This document shows positions 5,065 through 12,143 of a stretch of 12,143 bases of DNA, piece after piece (positions within the stretch are counted from its first letter, which is position 1; every line of letters starts with the position of its first letter). The position numbers were made by a program, and so were the translations under genes. Location: contig CAZOZK010000028.1 in assembly GCA_964584245.1 (NCBI GenBank), positions 1 through 12,143 of the forward strand, read 5' to 3'. A model generated the notes under the pieces. The model was not told the DNA's origin. It saw only the letters and a list, made by a program, of their open reading frames with translations, and made no database searches. This DNA comes from CAZOZK01 sp964584245 (GTDB taxonomy: Bacteria > Patescibacteriota > Microgenomatia > UBA1400 > PJMF01).

Positions 5065-6780
5065 TTATAACAGTGCTCTACCGGTCATGGTATCTGGTTT
5101 TGTTAATCCCATGGCATTCAAGATTGTCGGTGCCACGTCGGCTAAAATACCAGATGGCAGTGTGGCAGGCCGGTTCATAAATTGTTTACCAATGGCAATA
5201 AAAGGTACGGGATAGATCGAGTGTTCTGTGTCCATTTCGCCAGTGACATTATTAATTAATTCTTCGGCGTTGCCATGGTCTGCAGTAATAAATACCATGC
5301 CACCCTTGTGGAACACGGCTTTTGTAATTTCGCCCACTGTCTGGTCAATAACTTCGCACGCTTGAATGGTAGCCTGGAGATTTCCCGTGTGACCCACCAT
5401 GTCTGCATTGGCAATGTTACAAATAATCACGTCATATAAATCTTGTTCGACACGTTTGAGTATCTCTTCACCAATTTCTCTGGTGCTCATCTCGGGGATT
5501 TGGTCATAGGATTTTGCACCTTTTGACGGCACAATCACGCGATCCTCGCCAGGGTACATCACCTCCTGTTGGCCATTCATGTAGTAGGTCACAAACCGCT
5601 CTTTTTCTGTTTCAGAAATACGCAGCTGGCGCAGGCCATATTGTGAAAACACTTTACAGATTGGATTACGCACAAACTGGGGTGGAAACGCAACGTCCAC
5701 AGGAAGATTTTCTTCGTAGCGGGTCATAGTTGTAAAGTACAAATTGCCAATTTTTTTCTGACGCGTAAACGTTGGAGATGCAACAGCTTCATCTGGATTT
5801 AAATGTGTTTTTTCATATTTGATAGAGTATGGATCGAATCCCTCACTGACCACGCCTTGCTCAAAATTTGGCAGGACAAATGCCTTGGTCAATTCTCGAG
5901 GTCTATCAACACGATAATTGAAAAAAATGACTGCATCGTTGTCGCGAATCAGTCGTTGGGTGCCGTCGGGCTCACAAATCAACAGGGGCTCTATAAATTC
6001 GTCAGTAATATTGGCATCATATTGTTGTTGCATAGCTGCAATTGGGTCTGTTGTGCAACTTCCCATGCCAAGCGTAAGAGCATTGTAAGCTTTTTCGATA
6101 CGGTCCCAGCGTTTATCACGATCCATAGCGTAGTAGCGACCCATGAGCGATGCTACTTTCCCAACACCAATTTGTTGGCAGTGAGCCATAATTTGTTGGA
6201 CATAGGTGATGCCAGAGGTTGGTGGCGAGTCACGGCCATCAGTAAAGCCGTGTATAAAAACATTGGTGATTCCATAGTTTTTGCATGTATTGAGTAAAGC
6301 ATATAAATGTTCAATATTTGAGTGGACTCCCCCAGCACCAATCAATCCCATGACATGTAGTGTTGAGTTATGTTTTTGGACATGCGCAAACGCATTCATA
6401 AATGCTTGATTTTGATTGAATGTGCCATCGGCAATCGACATGTTAATACGTGGCAAATCCTGAAATACAATACTGCCAGCGCCAATATTTAGATGCCCGG
6501 TTTCTGTATTGCCATCTTCACCGTGGGGCAAACCAACGGCTTCCCCACTAGCAGCAAGCTGGGTATGGGGAAAGCTTAACCAGTACCGATCCATATTTGG
6601 CGTTTTTGCTAGCGCTATGGCATTGCCGGCGTTGTTTGGGCCTATCCCCCAGCCATCAATAATGAGTAAGACGACTGGTTTAGTTCCAGTGTAATTCCCT
6701 CTAGGAAATTGTTCAGTAAATGGCTGGCTCGAGAGAATCGGCGTGGTGAGTTGAAATTGATTAGGTTGTGGAACGTTCAT
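5065..6780 (-). CDS. gpmI: 2,3-bisphosphoglycerate-independent phosphoglycerate mutase with Thr at the nucleophile position
   Basis: GpmI interconverts 3- and 2-phosphoglycerate through a phosphoenzyme, using two Mn ions, in cytosolic glycolysis or gluconeogenesis. The 571 residues include IDGWG (41-45), GGVHSN, DGRDSPP, GRYYAMDRDKRWDR, FFNYRVDRPREL, SETEKE, NADMVGHTG and TADHGNAEE; metal ligands and substrate arginines are present. The oddity is the phosphorylation loop, which reads GNTETGHLNIGAG (90-102): the family has NSEVGH, so the nucleophilic Ser is Thr92 (codon 6507-6505). The protein is also about 60 residues longer than usual, including a Pro/Gln-rich N-terminal extension of about 34 residues. 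Its ATG overlaps the enolase TGA by four bases (ATGA), so the start is well fixed and translation is probably coupled. Likely active, because related alkaline-phosphatase superfamily enzymes can use Thr, but unproven. Confidence 0.93.
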   Translation of the reverse strand: MNVPQPNQFQLTTPILSSQPFTEQFPRGNYTGTKPVVLLIIDGWGIGPNNAGNAIALAKTPNMDRYWLSFPHTQLAASGEAVGLPHGEDGNTETGHLNIGAGSIVFQDLPRINMSIADGTFNQNQAFMNAFAHVQKHNSTLHVMGLIGAGGVHSNIEHLYALLNTCKNYGITNVFIHGFTDGRDSPPTSGITYVQQIMAHCQQIGVGKVASLMGRYYAMDRDKRWDRIEKAYNALTLGMGSCTTDPIAAMQQQYDANITDEFIEPLLICEPDGTQRLIRDNDAVIFFNYRVDRPRELTKAFVLPNFEQGVVSEGFDPYSIKYEKTHLNPDEAVASPTFTRQKKIGNLYFTTMTRYEENLPVDVAFPPQFVRNPICKVFSQYGLRQLRISETEKERFVTYYMNGQQEVMYPGEDRVIVPSKGAKSYDQIPEMSTREIGEEILKRVEQDLYDVIICNIANADMVGHTGNLQATIQACEVIDQTVGEITKAVFHKGGMVFITADHGNAEELINNVTGEMDTEHSIYPVPFIAIGKQFMNRPATLPSGILADVAPTILNAMGLTKPDTMTGRALL

Positions 6781-8081
6781 AGTTGAGCAATTGTTTGAGA
6801 TTGTACTTGTGCTTGTGCTGCGAGTTTTTGCGCATCGAGCTCAGTTTGAATATAGGCCAATCTGTTGTACTTTGCTACCCGCTCGCCGCCGCGCGGTGGT
6901 CCAAATTTGACATAGTTGGCGCCAACACCAACCGCGAAATCTGCAATCCAGTCGTCATTGGTCTCGCCACTGCGGTGCGACACAACCACTTGCCAGCCAG
7001 CTTGTCTTGCTTGGCTGATAACCTGAATTGTTTCACTGACGGTTCCAATTTGGTTGGGCTTTACTAAGATAGCGTTACAGGCTTTTTCATCAATAGCTTT
7101 TTGGATTCTAGTTTGATTTGTGGCCAGGAGTGAGTCGCCAACAATGAGTGTTGTTGAACCTAGTTCTTCGGTGATTTTTGTCCAACTTTTCCAATCATCA
7201 GAGTGGAATGGATCTTCAATACAAAAAGTGTGATACATGGTGCGCAGAGATCGATAATACTCAAGTAAGTCATCTGAAGAATACGGCTGTTGTTTGTCTT
7301 TGAGCGTGTATTTATTGCCGGATTGAAAGGTGTCAGCGGCCATATCGGCTCCAAAGAAAATATCTTGGGCAAAAGTGTATGGTGAGGCCTTGATAGTTTC
7401 GACCAAAATCTCGAATGCATCGGTGTTGTTAAATAAATTTGGGGTGAATCCCCCAACTAGTCCAGTCGAGTGGGTTGCCCCTTTGGAGATAAGAACATCC
7501 TCAAGTTTCTGATAGATGGTCACAGCCATGTCTTGAGAAGTAGGAAAGTTGATGTAGCTAGCAGGAATGACTTGAAATTCCTGGATGTCCAGATTATCTG
7601 CTCCGTGAGCTCCTCCATTAATAAGTGAGTAGATGCAGGTGGGAATGTAGAGATCGGCAGTGAGTTGATAGACTTGTTGGATGTATTGATAGAGCGGCCG
7701 CTGTGCAGCGGCCGCGGCTGCCTTTAAAATAGCTTGCGAAACAGCAATCAGCGCATTTGCCCCCAAATTACTTTTGTTTGGAGTTCCATCCAAAGTAATG
7801 AGCAGTTGGTCTAGTTCTTGTTGCTGAAGCGGATCCCGGCCAATTAGTTGTGGCCCGATGGTTTGGTTGATATGTGCAACAGCAGTCAAAACTCCTTTGC
7901 CCGCCATGCGGTTCATGTCATTGTCACGTAACTCAATCGCGTCATACTTCCCAATAGAAGTGCCTGCTGCTGCACTCGAACTGACTGTCTGGCCAGTGTC
8001 AAGCCAAATAAAACACTCCACCGTGGGCAATCCACGAGAATCAAGTATTTCTCTGGCAAACACTCCTTGTATTAACGACAT
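6777..8081 (-). CDS. eno: Enolase (phosphopyruvate hydratase), catalytic Glu replaced
   Basis: Enolase dehydrates 2-phosphoglycerate to phosphoenolpyruvate. The 434 residues match the family end to end: REILDSRG (10-17), LINGGAH (153-159), DIQEF (165-169), metal ligands D246, E289 and D316, the base K341 in LVKPNQIGT, SHRSGET (368-374) and K392. One key position differs: the family motif VGDEGGFAPN reads TGLVGGFTPN (206-215), so the Asp-Glu pair is Leu208-Val209, and the Glu equivalent to yeast E211, needed for hydroxyl elimination, is missing. The alignment around it is gap-free (KGATHSTGLVGGF), so a sequencing frameshift is unlikely. The ATG at 8081 lies 28 bases after a TATACT box and has no Shine-Dalgarno sequence. 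The stop overlaps gpmI. It is probably an enolase or enolase-like enzyme with altered chemistry. Confidence 0.92.
   Translation of the reverse strand: MSLIQGVFAREILDSRGLPTVECFIWLDTGQTVSSSAAAGTSIGKYDAIELRDNDMNRMAGKGVLTAVAHINQTIGPQLIGRDPLQQQELDQLLITLDGTPNKSNLGANALIAVSQAILKAAAAAAQRPLYQYIQQVYQLTADLYIPTCIYSLINGGAHGADNLDIQEFQVIPASYINFPTSQDMAVTIYQKLEDVLISKGATHSTGLVGGFTPNLFNNTDAFEILVETIKASPYTFAQDIFFGADMAADTFQSGNKYTLKDKQQPYSSDDLLEYYRSLRTMYHTFCIEDPFHSDDWKSWTKITEELGSTTLIVGDSLLATNQTRIQKAIDEKACNAILVKPNQIGTVSETIQVISQARQAGWQVVVSHRSGETNDDWIADFAVGVGANYVKFGPPRGGERVAKYNRLAYIQTELDAQKLAAQAQVQSQTIAQL
7694..7715. repeat. GC-rich 10-bp perfect inverted repeat inside eno
   Basis: GCGGCCGCTG (7694-7703) and CAGCGGCCGC (7706-7715) are separated by two bases. 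Each arm contains the palindrome GCGGCCGC. The repeat encodes part of the alanine run before QRPLYQ (residues 121-130). It is a conspicuous GC spike and would form a strong hairpin in mRNA or a cruciform in DNA. No T tract follows, so it is not a terminator. Confidence 0.6.
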
Positions 8082-8089
8082 AATTTTTT

Positions 8090-8115
8090 GAACTCAGTTC
8101 TTTGTATTCAGTATA
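8090..8115 (-). promoter_or_regulatory. Putative eno-gpmI promoter with palindrome in the leader
   Basis: On the minus strand TATACT (8115-8110) is a good -10 hexamer placing transcription start about 20 bases before the eno ATG. The leader contains the inverted repeat GAACT-N-AGTTC (8090-8100), directly where a repressor could act. The -35 region is poor. The gap to the upstream gene is only 41 bases, so read-through from that gene is also possible. Confidence 0.4.
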
Positions 8116-8122
8116 CTCGATT

Positions 8123-10291
8123 CTAGGACTCTTGTAGAGCAAGCTTGCATGCCTTGACCTGGTTGGCTTTGGTGATAATGGCTGCTACTCCCCAGTCGCG
8201 GGCAGCGGTAATTAACTCATGGGATTGTGTATCCAAAATCATCCAAATTGGAAATAATTGGGTACATTGTGTTGTCACTTGCGCCAAGTATTGTTTGGCC
8301 AGGGTTCTATCGAGTGGATATTGTCTGGTCAAAAATGCATTATTTTGGTCGATTCCATATGCATGTGCATGTAGTGTAGGCAAGTTCAGCACAATTCCTT
8401 TGACTGCCGGGCGCATAAAATACTGGAGTTGATGGATTTGGCTGGGCAAATCTATTCTCAGGTACAAAGAAATATTGGTTTTGTGCTGTTGGTTAATGCG
8501 CTCGAGCAGATCAATCACCAACATAAGCTCAGACACAGTGCGGATATACGGCACAATACATGGCAAATCTCGACGGGTTGCTTGTGCCACCCGAGCCAGT
8601 GCGGCCAGTTCAGCCTCAAAAAGTGTCGAGTCATGGACAATCTGCAAACCACCGCGCACACCAAATGCTGGATTTTCTTGATCGATATGCGAAAGCGGTC
8701 CATCTTGGGGAGCAAAATTGAGTTTGCTAAGGTCACCTTCGTGTAGATCAGTGGTCTGGTAGGCAGCCAAGCCTTCATTTTTATAGACCTGGAGCATGGC
8801 GTTGGCCAACCCGAGCGTGAATGATTTTGCGTTGCGTTTAATTTCATGGAGTGGATGCGTTCCTTGCAACTGAAGCAAGAAATCATTGCTAAAAACTGAG
8901 CCATCTGCAGAATATGATTCAAATGACGGATATAATGACAGACCAGAGTTTTGGGTGACTAGTTGGGATGCCTGTGAATCGGGATTTTTTTGCCAGCGAA
9001 ATACTTTTATGAATGGCGATGATTGGCTAGTTTTTTGTGTTGTAGTAGTTTCTTCACGAGTAATATTTCTTGTCCGATGTTCAGGTGTGTACACAGAAAC
9101 CACGCCTTGGGTTGCGTTGAGAACTAATTCTTGCTTGAGATTTTTCGGTGAGATTCTTGGTTTGACCGAAGTCACACACGGTATGTGATGTTTTTTGATA
9201 AACGCGATAATGGCGCCATCTTTAATAGTTGAGTAGCAAATAATTCCAGAAACTTGTTTGAGTTGCGCCAGATCGTTGTTGTGTAGTGAGTCAGCAATCA
9301 AAATATCCCCCAAAACAGTTGGTGTTTTTTTTACAGATTTTTTTTGCCCAGATTTTATAAGCTTAGAAAATGATGACTGTTTATTTTTGAGTTCAAACGG
9401 GACGCCACGAATTTGGCCGACCGTTATGCGCTCACCTCTGGCGATAGCTGAAATTTGATTTTGGCTTTGACTTTGGTTCACTTGTCCTACAATATTACCC
9501 TTATCTTGCCCACTCCCCGTTTGAATATCTATCAACTGTGTTTCTCTGTCACCGTTTTTTTTAATTTGGTGTTCAAGTTTTCGCAGTCCAGTAAAAAACA
9601 GCACGCCTTGCACAATCTCCCACTCAAGTACCAACGGTGTGAACAGTTTTTGAGTTGCTTTTTGTGCATGAATTGCAAGTTCCTCTAGCAAGTGAAATGG
9701 CGGGATTTGTTCATCTGCATGCGCTGGCATGAGCTGAACTTGGTCCATCTGGCGGGCACCTGTTTTGGCGCGCTTAGGTTGCAGTGTGTGGACAATTTGT
9801 TGGGTGCGGATATCCCAAATCAAATGGGTAAAATGATCCTCCGCATTTTCAATAAAACAGCCATTGGTGGTTACAATGTAATATTGATTTTTATTTCCAG
9901 ACAGCGGATTATACGTCATTATTTTGCCGCCAAAACTTGGCTGGGGAGTTTTTTGCAACAACACAGGATACTCAAATTCTGTGCACTCGGCGCTGAGCAA
10001 AATGCTTTCAAACAGATTTGCGTTGCCCTTGACTGTATAGGTTTTGCACGTTGGCTCAAAGCTGTTTGGCAAAACGCTGACAAATTGCTCATGCCACTTT
10101 GAGTGATACAGGTCCAAGAGTGGATTCACCGTTGCTGGATATTGATTTTCAATGGCTTTGAGCTGCTCTGGGGATAAAAGCAGGTGATCTGGCACCGGGA
10201 GCTTGAGCGTTTTGAGCAACTCAAATCCATCTAGGCGTGAAAAGCTAGATTGATACGCTGTATTTTTGAGGGCAGGTACTAAATCAGACAC
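8123..10291 (-). CDS. PEP synthase / PPDK-like protein with degenerate active sites
   Basis: Family members shuttle phosphate from ATP through a swivelling His domain to pyruvate or PEP. The 722 residues keep this architecture: a shortened PPDK N-terminal ATP-grasp remnant (PVLLQKTPQPSFGGKIMTYNP at 109-129 and LVLEWEIVQGVLFFTGLRK at 220-238), a swivelling domain (about 280-375, with LGDILIAD), and a C-terminal PEP barrel (about 450-720, with ENPAFGVRG at 539-547 and PYIRTVSE at 581-588). Key residues are gone. The TSHAAI histidine position is Ala360 or Gly359, the VR.SD arginine is Gln512, the MEIPS glutamate is Asp614, the GTNDLTQ segment is LNLPTLHA (635-642), and the catalytic Cys is Ile685. 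The VRSSA-type ATP-binding motif is not found. The GTG start at 10291 lies in a hairpin; no in-frame ATG exists upstream. It is probably a pseudoenzyme or a repurposed protein, placed between manA and eno. Confidence 0.82.
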   Translation of the reverse strand: MSDLVPALKNTAYQSSFSRLDGFELLKTLKLPVPDHLLLSPEQLKAIENQYPATVNPLLDLYHSKWHEQFVSVLPNSFEPTCKTYTVKGNANLFESILLSAECTEFEYPVLLQKTPQPSFGGKIMTYNPLSGNKNQYYIVTTNGCFIENAEDHFTHLIWDIRTQQIVHTLQPKRAKTGARQMDQVQLMPAHADEQIPPFHLLEELAIHAQKATQKLFTPLVLEWEIVQGVLFFTGLRKLEHQIKKNGDRETQLIDIQTGSGQDKGNIVGQVNQSQSQNQISAIARGERITVGQIRGVPFELKNKQSSFSKLIKSGQKKSVKKTPTVLGDILIADSLHNNDLAQLKQVSGIICYSTIKDGAIIAFIKKHHIPCVTSVKPRISPKNLKQELVLNATQGVVSVYTPEHRTRNITREETTTTQKTSQSSPFIKVFRWQKNPDSQASQLVTQNSGLSLYPSFESYSADGSVFSNDFLLQLQGTHPLHEIKRNAKSFTLGLANAMLQVYKNEGLAAYQTTDLHEGDLSKLNFAPQDGPLSHIDQENPAFGVRGGLQIVHDSTLFEAELAALARVAQATRRDLPCIVPYIRTVSELMLVIDLLERINQQHKTNISLYLRIDLPSQIHQLQYFMRPAVKGIVLNLPTLHAHAYGIDQNNAFLTRQYPLDRTLAKQYLAQVTTQCTQLFPIWMILDTQSHELITAARDWGVAAIITKANQVKACKLALQES

Positions 10292-10308
10292 ACTACCATA
10301 GTAGCGTG
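10289..10308 (-). promoter_or_regulatory. Hairpin covering the GTG start of the PEP synthase-like gene
   Basis: On the minus strand CACGCTAC (10308-10301) pairs with GTAGTGTG (10296-10289), eight pairs with one G.T, around a TATG loop. The GTG start codon (10291-10289) ends the 3' arm, and no Shine-Dalgarno sequence precedes it. The stem could limit initiation, or the TACTAT in it could act as a -10 box. No T tract follows, so it is not a usual terminator. Confidence 0.45.
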
Positions 10309-10340
10309 TTCTAAGGTTTCATGAAAGATCGAGTTGCAAT

Positions 10341-11513
10341 TTACTTGGTTATCAGGACACTAGTTTTATGATTTGTGTCATTTACCTGTGATGCTGGGAC
10401 TGAAGCAGAAATCAGATACGGTTTTGGATTTGGTGCCAACAATACAGACCACCCTTGAGGTAAAATCCAATTTTTGTCTGCAAAATCAGGATGAGTAATG
10501 GTTACTTCGCCTTCTTTAGTAAACACATGCGAGTATTGTGAGACTGCCAGTTGTTTGGTGTCAGGTTCTGCTGCTGAGCCTCCTGCAAAATCCAATTGCT
10601 CTAATTTGTAGTATGGAGTATCAAAAAGTGAGCGTTCATCAGATCCAGTTTCGGTAGAATTCATTAAGTTGGCTGGTGTGTTGTTGTCGACGGTCACATC
10701 AAGTGCCGTAAAATACTCGTTGATAGTGAGTGGACGGATGCTGCCGTCGTCTTTCATCTTGCCCTGGTCAAAAGACCGCAAGGTTGAAACATCATCCTTT
10801 ACATCTTTTTGGACCTCGTACACGATATTGCCCAGCGGCAAATCGGGGTGGGCTTCCCACGAGTGATGCACTCCCCCTTGGCTGAGTTCAACCACATGAT
10901 TTTTGGGGATGCGCACGGTGTGAACATAGTTTCGTGGATGATCGGTGTCGATAAACTTTGCCAATTTTTCGCGAGCTTGCGCAACGGTCAATTCCTGTGC
11001 ACTTACCTTAGTGCTTAAATTTTGCGCGAAAGCATTAATTTCTTCACAGCGTTGTTTGTAAGGCGCCAGATTTGTAGGGTTTTTGAGACCGAGTGTCGCG
11101 CAGCCTTCTTCAAAAAAATACCATGACTCAGGTTTTGGTTGCCATGAAGCTAGCGGGTGAGCTGGGTCACTAGCATCAGCTGGTTTAACATGCACCTGAT
11201 ACGAATTTTCTTGGGCTTGGGTGAACTTGATTAAAATCGCTGCGGCCTGCGGGGCAACAGTCTTGAGCGGAACTGCTTGCTGTGGGACGTCTATGTTGAT
11301 TAAATCAGCTAAATTACTAGTTTTTGCATACTGATAGCAGCGTGAAAAATCCCCTGAGTATACCAAACTTTCTTGAGCTAGTTCATAGCTTTGGCCAATA
11401 TTATTTTTGGTCAACTCACTACTCTCAAGATTTTTGAACTGACTAATATACTGGCCTCCCCAGGTTGGTTGTTCAATCAGTATTGGGACCAAGTACAGTG
11501 GTTCGTGTGACAT
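10341..11513 (-). CDS. manA: Type I mannose-6-phosphate isomerase (cupin)
   Basis: The enzyme interconverts fructose-6-phosphate and mannose-6-phosphate with a bound zinc, feeding mannose into glycolysis or fructose-6-phosphate into GDP-mannose and surface glycans. The 390 residues show an N-terminal TWGG (17-20), the metal-binding cupin strand YQVHVKP (105-111; Q106 and H108), KPESWYFF (127-134; E129) and the later ligand in GGVHHSWEA (213-221; H216). The late motif LRSFDQGKMKDDGSIRPL (245-262) corresponds to the family's YR.YD.GR...R.LH. The four zinc ligands are therefore conserved, although overall sequence is divergent. Its ATG lies eight bases after the stop of the upstream bifunctional isomerase gene, so the two are co-transcribed. 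Other cupin sugar-phosphate isomerases are less likely because both landmark motifs are present. Confidence 0.86.
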   Translation of the reverse strand: MSHEPLYLVPILIEQPTWGGQYISQFKNLESSELTKNNIGQSYELAQESLVYSGDFSRCYQYAKTSNLADLINIDVPQQAVPLKTVAPQAAAILIKFTQAQENSYQVHVKPADASDPAHPLASWQPKPESWYFFEEGCATLGLKNPTNLAPYKQRCEEINAFAQNLSTKVSAQELTVAQAREKLAKFIDTDHPRNYVHTVRIPKNHVVELSQGGVHHSWEAHPDLPLGNIVYEVQKDVKDDVSTLRSFDQGKMKDDGSIRPLTINEYFTALDVTVDNNTPANLMNSTETGSDERSLFDTPYYKLEQLDFAGGSAAEPDTKQLAVSQYSHVFTKEGEVTITHPDFADKNWILPQGWSVLLAPNPKPYLISASVPASQVNDTNHKTSVLITK

Positions 11514-11521
11514 AGGCTTGT

Positions 11522-12143
11522 TTAGTTTGCGCTCGCTTTGAGTTTTTTATGTTCGGCTTTAAACCAATCAACAACAGGAATTGGACCAGGATCAACCGAG
11601 TACAGCATTGCTAAATAGAATGATGTGTAGGTCCCGAGTGTCAAAACTTCAAAGACTTGGCCAAGCTGAGTTGTCTCGGTGGTTTTGAACTCATAGAATT
11701 CAATGGAATGGTCCTCGAGTGCCTGCTGTGTAAGATTCACGCGTTGTGAGTTGTCTTTTTGATACAAATCAGAGTGCAGTGTCACCCAAGAAACTTGGTC
11801 TTTGCCGGTTTTTGGAAAATCAAACGCCTCCAAAAGGTGGTGGTTGAGCTCAGGAATCACGTGGTACTCGGCCGTAGTTTTGGCATTTTCGTTGAGTTGG
11901 TTGGTAAACACGTGCGCCGCGCCGACCAAATGATCTGCAGCCATAATGTATGGAATACGATCAAAAAGTTGGAAAGCAAGCAATTTTGCCACGTTGTTTT
12001 CTTGAGTGGTATGAATATTCATGTTGACTTGGGCAGCTGCGACACTACTCAAAATAGTTTGGAAGTCTGATTGCTCCAAATGAATCAACCCGAGCGCGTG
12101 AAAAAGCGCAATTTGTCCAAAAATTGAGTACCCCAGACCCATT
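11522..12143 (-). CDS. Bifunctional phosphoglucose/phosphomannose isomerase, C-terminal part (cut by window edge)
   Basis: This SIS-domain enzyme family interconverts fructose-6-phosphate with glucose-6-phosphate and with mannose-6-phosphate. About 207 residues of the C-terminal part are visible; the frame is open to the window edge, and the first Met seen is probably internal because the N-terminal SIS domain is missing. Supporting motifs are GLGYSIFG (2-9), IPYIMAADHLVGAAHVFTN (63-81), QLNENAK (82-88) with the lysine and glutamate expected in the family, IPELNHH (96-102) containing the catalytic-region Glu and His, and the C-terminal YSVDPGPIPVVDWFK (181-195), whose lysine matches the conserved final active-site Lys. 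It lies eight bases upstream of manA on the same strand. Together they give two routes between fructose-6-P and mannose-6-P. Confidence 0.88.
   Translation of the reverse strand, partial: MGLGYSIFGQIALFHALGLIHLEQSDFQTILSSVAAAQVNMNIHTTQENNVAKLLAFQLFDRIPYIMAADHLVGAAHVFTNQLNENAKTTAEYHVIPELNHHLLEAFDFPKTGKDQVSWVTLHSDLYQKDNSQRVNLTQQALEDHSIEFYEFKTTETTQLGQVFEVLTLGTYTSFYLAMLYSVDPGPIPVVDWFKAEHKKLKASAN

Noticed and set aside
5803..6297. 164-residue plus-strand frame opposite gpmI
   Set aside because: It is antisense to a well-conserved gene and contains no recognisable domain.
6777..6780. TGA recoding as glycine or tryptophan (as in some candidate phyla)
   Set aside because: TGA ends the enolase gene exactly where gpmI begins (ATGA overlap), and no in-frame TGA interrupts any conserved gene.
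7694..7715. Cloning artefact from the NotI-like GCGGCCGC sites
   Set aside because: The sites encode an in-frame alanine run consistent with the helix before the LPLY motif of enolases, and the octamer also occurs in the CofE-like gene.
8515..8922. 135-residue minus-strand frame as a separate gene
   Set aside because: It is a shifted frame inside the PEP synthase-like gene, whose own frame carries family motifs throughout.

Overview
The window reads as a piece of a compact bacterial chromosome that uses the standard code (TGA is the stop of the enolase gene). Genes are tightly packed, several overlap or sit within 10 bases of each other, and only one start (lexA) has a clear Shine-Dalgarno sequence. 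Several other starts lie about 9-11 bases after a -10-like hexamer, which suggests leaderless mRNAs. Small gene sets, a divergent lower-glycolysis cluster and stand-alone cofactor-type ligases fit a Candidate Phyla Radiation (Patescibacteria) bacterium. This assignment is an inference from gene content, not a marker-gene result. No rRNA, tRNA, CRISPR array, insertion sequence or phage gene was seen.

Layout. Bases 1-289 (minus) are the N-terminal end of uvrB, cut by the window edge. A 54-base divergent gap separates it from a plus-strand operon (344-2621) of three genes: an ATP-grasp ligase, a CofE-like (F420-0:gamma-glutamyl ligase family) protein and a PduO-type corrinoid adenosyltransferase. 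From 2639 to the end everything is on the minus strand. In transcription order this is a bifunctional phosphoglucose/phosphomannose isomerase (partial), a type I phosphomannose isomerase, a degenerate PEP synthase/PPDK-like protein, enolase, cofactor-independent phosphoglycerate mutase, a DUF368 polyprenyl-phosphate transporter, LexA, and an AT-rich protein of unknown function.

How the genes fit together. The isomerases, mutase and enolase form a central-carbon block (fructose-6-P/mannose-6-P interconversion and 3-PG to PEP). The most striking observation is that three successive lower-glycolysis-type proteins have altered catalytic positions. The phosphoglycerate mutase has Thr in place of the nucleophilic Ser. 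The enolase has Leu-Val in place of the Asp-Glu pair that contains the catalytic Glu (yeast E211). The PEP synthase-like protein has lost the phospho-His, the catalytic Cys and the Asn-Asp pair of its PEP-binding barrel. All three reading frames are intact and otherwise conserved, so they look selected rather than decaying. UvrB and LexA represent DNA-damage repair and its control. The plus-strand operon looks like a small cofactor or peptide-tailoring unit whose substrate cannot be read from the sequence.
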